24,114 nt of DNA, from the NCBI GenBank assembly GCA_035288225.1, contig DATEAT010000063.1, positions 1-24,114 of the forward strand, in the 5' to 3' direction. This document shows, piece after piece, positions 22,487-24,114 of the stretch. The DNA is from RBG-16-64-43 sp035288225. Its GTDB lineage: Bacteria > Chloroflexota > Anaerolineae > Anaerolineales > RBG-16-64-43. How positions within the stretch are numbered: position 1 is the stretch's first letter; each line of letters starts with the position of its first letter. Made by a program: the position numbers and the translations under genes. The notes beneath the pieces were generated by a model, which did not search any database, was not told the DNA's origin, and saw only the letters and a list, made by a program, of their open reading frames with translations.

Positions 22487-23533
22487 ATGCGGGCTTCAAC
22501 GCAACCGGCTGACGAGTTCGCCTTCGCATGGGCACTCGATCCGATGGTCGCCCATATGGATGCTGCCCTCGCCTCCCGTGCGCTGCGGGTGGCGCGCGCT
22601 GTGCGCGACCCCGGCGCGCGAGCCCGGGCGCTGGCAGCCCTCTCTCGCGCCGTGCCTGAAAAGGAGCGGCCGGCCCTTCTGGAGGAGGCACTGACCTCCG
22701 CCCGCAGCATTGGCGACCCGTGGCGCAGAGTGCGTGCGCTTGTGCCGGCGGCGTCGCGCATGCCGGAGCTGGCGCGCGAAACGCTGGCGCGCGAGGCATT
22801 CGATGCGGCCATGAGCATTCAAGGCGATTGGCTGCGCGGACGCGCGCTCTCGATGCTGCGACGCATCCCCACCGAAAAGGTGCACCAACGGGCGGTTGAG
22901 GCAGCGCGTGCGCTGAAGGCTCCGGATGAGCGCGCCGCCGCGCTGTCCGCCTTCGCCGGGGATTTACCCCTCGACGAGTTGGAGGGGCTGTTAGCACAGG
23001 TGGAGTCGATTCCCGATGAGTGGCTGCGCCAATCGTTGCTGGCCTCCCTCGCGGGGCACCTGCCTCGGCCGGCGCTCGAGCGCGCGGTGGACCTGGCGCG
23101 CCGGCTGCACGGCACGCCACGTGCGTTGGCGCTGGCCGAGCTGGGGCACGCGCTGCCCGATTGGGAACCGGCGCTGCGAGAGGATGCATTGGCCGAAGCG
23201 CGCAGCCTGGACCAGCCGTCCGAACGAGCAGAGACGCTGACCGGGTTGTTGGCGGGTATGCCGGAGGAATTGCGCGTGGAGCCCGCCGGCGAGGCGCTTG
23301 CCGCGGCGCGAGCCGTCAGCGACCCGGCGGTGCGGGCCGCGCTGCTGGCCGACCTGATCGAGTTCCTCCCCGAGGGAAGAGTGAGCGAGGTTGTGGGCGA
23401 GGCCGGGCTTGCGGCTCGCGAGATCGTGGACCCGATTCTGCGTGTCGAGCGATTGAGCGGGCTGATCCCGTATCTGAAGGAAGCCGAACGACCCGCCGCC
23501 ATCGGCGAGGTGCTGACGACTTTCGAGAGATAG
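22487..23533 (+). CDS. Helical-repeat protein of nine tandem 32-36-residue units
   Basis: The protein has 348 residues and no signal peptide or membrane segment, so it is probably cytoplasmic. From about residue 32 to the end it consists of nine degenerate units. The clearest read ALxxARxIxDPxxRxxALxxLxxxLPE, for example ALTSARSIGDPWRRVRAL and ALAAARAVSDPAVRAALL. Each should fold as a pair of antiparallel helices, giving a curved solenoid like HEAT or TPR proteins. Similar repeats occur fused to NB-ARC, caspase-like or kinase modules in Chloroflexota and Cyanobacteria; here no effector domain is present. Such scaffolds usually bind proteins. A strong AGGAGGGAG (22468-22476) lies 10 nt before the ATG. 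It is cotranscribed with the methyltransferase-like gene, 24 bp upstream. No specific function can be given. Confidence 0.85.
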   Translation: MRASTQPADEFAFAWALDPMVAHMDAALASRALRVARAVRDPGARARALAALSRAVPEKERPALLEEALTSARSIGDPWRRVRALVPAASRMPELARETLAREAFDAAMSIQGDWLRGRALSMLRRIPTEKVHQRAVEAARALKAPDERAAALSAFAGDLPLDELEGLLAQVESIPDEWLRQSLLASLAGHLPRPALERAVDLARRLHGTPRALALAELGHALPDWEPALREDALAEARSLDQPSERAETLTGLLAGMPEELRVEPAGEALAAARAVSDPAVRAALLADLIEFLPEGRVSEVVGEAGLAAREIVDPILRVERLSGLIPYLKEAERPAAIGEVLTTFER

Positions 23534-23542
23534 CGTCCGCGC

Positions 23543-23573
23543 CAATCCCGAAGCCTCGCCGGCCACAGAGCCG
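23543..23573 (+). repeat. Direct repeat, copy 1 (partial element)
   Basis: 31 bases match 23711-23741 with one difference (A/G at the ninth position). The similarity weakens downstream (for example gatgcagctt against catgcaactc), and the left end is eroded just after the stop codon of the repeat-protein gene. Confidence 0.75.
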
Positions 23574-23644
23574 CTCCTGCGGTGGATGCAGCTTCACGAC
23601 TGGCTCGTCGCCTCTGCTCCATGCAATGAAAGCAAGATCATGTT

Positions 23645-23666
23645 GGGGCACGCCATGGCGTGCCCC
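23645..23666 (+). repeat. Perfect 22-bp palindrome
   Basis: GGGGCACGCCA is followed directly by its exact reverse complement. In RNA it would fold as a tight hairpin, with no T-run behind it. It may help end the upstream operon or belong to a dispersed palindromic repeat family. Confidence 0.6.
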
Positions 23667-23678
23667 CATAGATACACC

Positions 23679-23798
23679 TGTCATTGCGAGCCCCGCTCTT
23701 CGAGGCGTGGCAATCCCGGAGCCTCGCCGGCCACAGAGCCGGTCCCTTAGGGCATGCAACTCCAAGAATGCTACGTCGTTTTGCTCCTCGCAATGACA
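23679..23798. mobile_element. MITE-like element with 12-bp terminal inverted repeats
   Basis: TGTCATTGCGAG at 23679-23690 is the exact reverse complement of CTCGCAATGACA at 23787-23798. The 120-bp interior includes GGCAATCCC and the second copy of the direct repeat and encodes nothing. The TGTCATTGCGAG...CTCGCAATGACA layout is, from memory, a frequent intergenic repeat in unrelated bacterial genomes. No transposase is nearby and no target-site duplication was found. Confidence 0.65.
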
Positions 23799-23858
23799 AA
23801 GGCGTGGCGCTTGGCGGCCGCCAGGACATGCATGCCAATCTCTGGTACGCTTATCTCC

Positions 23859-24114
23859 ATGTCGGTCTTTGGACCCGCGCTTCTCATTTGTGCGCTCGCC
23901 ATCAGTTGGCCGGTCTTTGAATTGACCGCGGCGCGGTTGATCCCGGCAAGCGTCGCTAGGCGAGGCGGTTGGGCAGCTCGCGTGAGCCCGTGGTTGCGCA
24001 ACCTCGGGCTGCCGTACCTGGCGCTCATGCTGGGGGCCGTCGCCGCGCGGGATATGGGTCTGCGCGGGCACAGCCTGCTCGATTGGGTATTCGGTTTGCT
24101 GCTGGCGGGTGGCG
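23859..24114 (+). CDS. Membrane protein, N-terminal part (runs off window)
   Basis: From ATG 23859 the frame stays open to the end of the window: 85 complete codons. The product has a hydrophobic first helix (residues 2-20), then a basic stretch (ARRGGWAARVSPWLRN), a second helix (residues 48-60) and a third at the end, which is a multi-pass membrane protein plan. An arrangement like this occurs at the start of CPBP-type intramembrane proteases, but no active-site motif is reached, so no family is assigned. There is no ribosome-binding site. TACGCT (23845-23850) could be a -10 element that gives a nearly leaderless message. The start is therefore tentative. Confidence 0.55.
   Translation, partial: MSVFGPALLICALAISWPVFELTAARLIPASVARRGGWAARVSPWLRNLGLPYLALMLGAVAARDMGLRGHSLLDWVFGLLLAGG

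Larger units (their letters stand above)
23534..23858. other. Repeat-rich intergenic region
   Basis: These 325 bp contain no convincing gene. They hold two diverged copies of a dispersed repeat (see 23543-23573 and 23679-23798) and, between them, a perfect 22-bp palindrome. Short ORFs across the region are Arg/Pro-rich shadow frames. Confidence 0.6.

Overview
The window is GC-rich, densely coded bacterial DNA. Its gene families point to a Chloroflexota (Anaerolineae-like) chromosome: DUF3048 lipoproteins with Thr/Pro/Ala-rich linkers, a DUF3417-type alpha-glucan phosphorylase, an RskA-type anti-sigma factor with an ECF sigma factor, an EF-G-2-like GTPase, and a protein built entirely of short helical repeats. 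The taxonomic call is inferred from family content; there is no rRNA or other marker to confirm it. I see no tRNA, rRNA, CRISPR array, transposase, phage gene or recognisable defence system.

Layout. From 1 to 396 on the plus strand lies the 3' end of an MFS transporter. A promoter (TTGACC-N18-TACAAT, 418-447) then reads into three tandem paralogous DUF3048 lipoprotein genes (562-4398), closed by a strong intrinsic terminator at 4576-4606. From 4643 to 21678 everything is on the minus strand. Read in the direction of transcription the order is smc, DUF971 protein, uvrC, a 38-residue membrane protein, a GT-C glycosyltransferase, an EF-G-like GTPase, a GT2 glycosyltransferase, a PIG-L deacetylase, the remnant of a Clp ATPase gene, an ECF sigma factor, its anti-sigma factor, glgP and a UPF0316 membrane protein. 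From 21805 on, the plus strand carries an isoprenylcysteine-methyltransferase-like membrane protein and a nine-unit helical-repeat protein, then a cluster of intergenic repeats, then the start of another membrane protein that runs off the window.

How the genes fit together. The minus strand mixes housekeeping genes (smc, uvrC, an accessory elongation factor, glycogen breakdown) with cell-envelope glycan genes: a GT-C transferase, a polyprenyl-phosphate mannose synthase-like GT2 and a PIG-L deacetylase. A lipid-linked sugar made by the GT2 could feed the GT-C enzyme, but the EF-G-like gene between them has its own promoter. The sigma and anti-sigma genes form the only dedicated regulatory pair, and they are separated by an unusual 314-bp gap.

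Most notable points: a decayed Clp ATPase gene with a single-base frameshift and a large internal deletion; a hidden 38-residue membrane protein that resets the start of the GT-C gene; a conserved CPA(I/L)CR cysteine pair in all three DUF3048 copies; a perfect 16-bp stem between the first two copies; a palindrome over the smc promoter; and stem-loops at the predicted 5' ends of several transcripts. No clearly new multi-gene system is visible.
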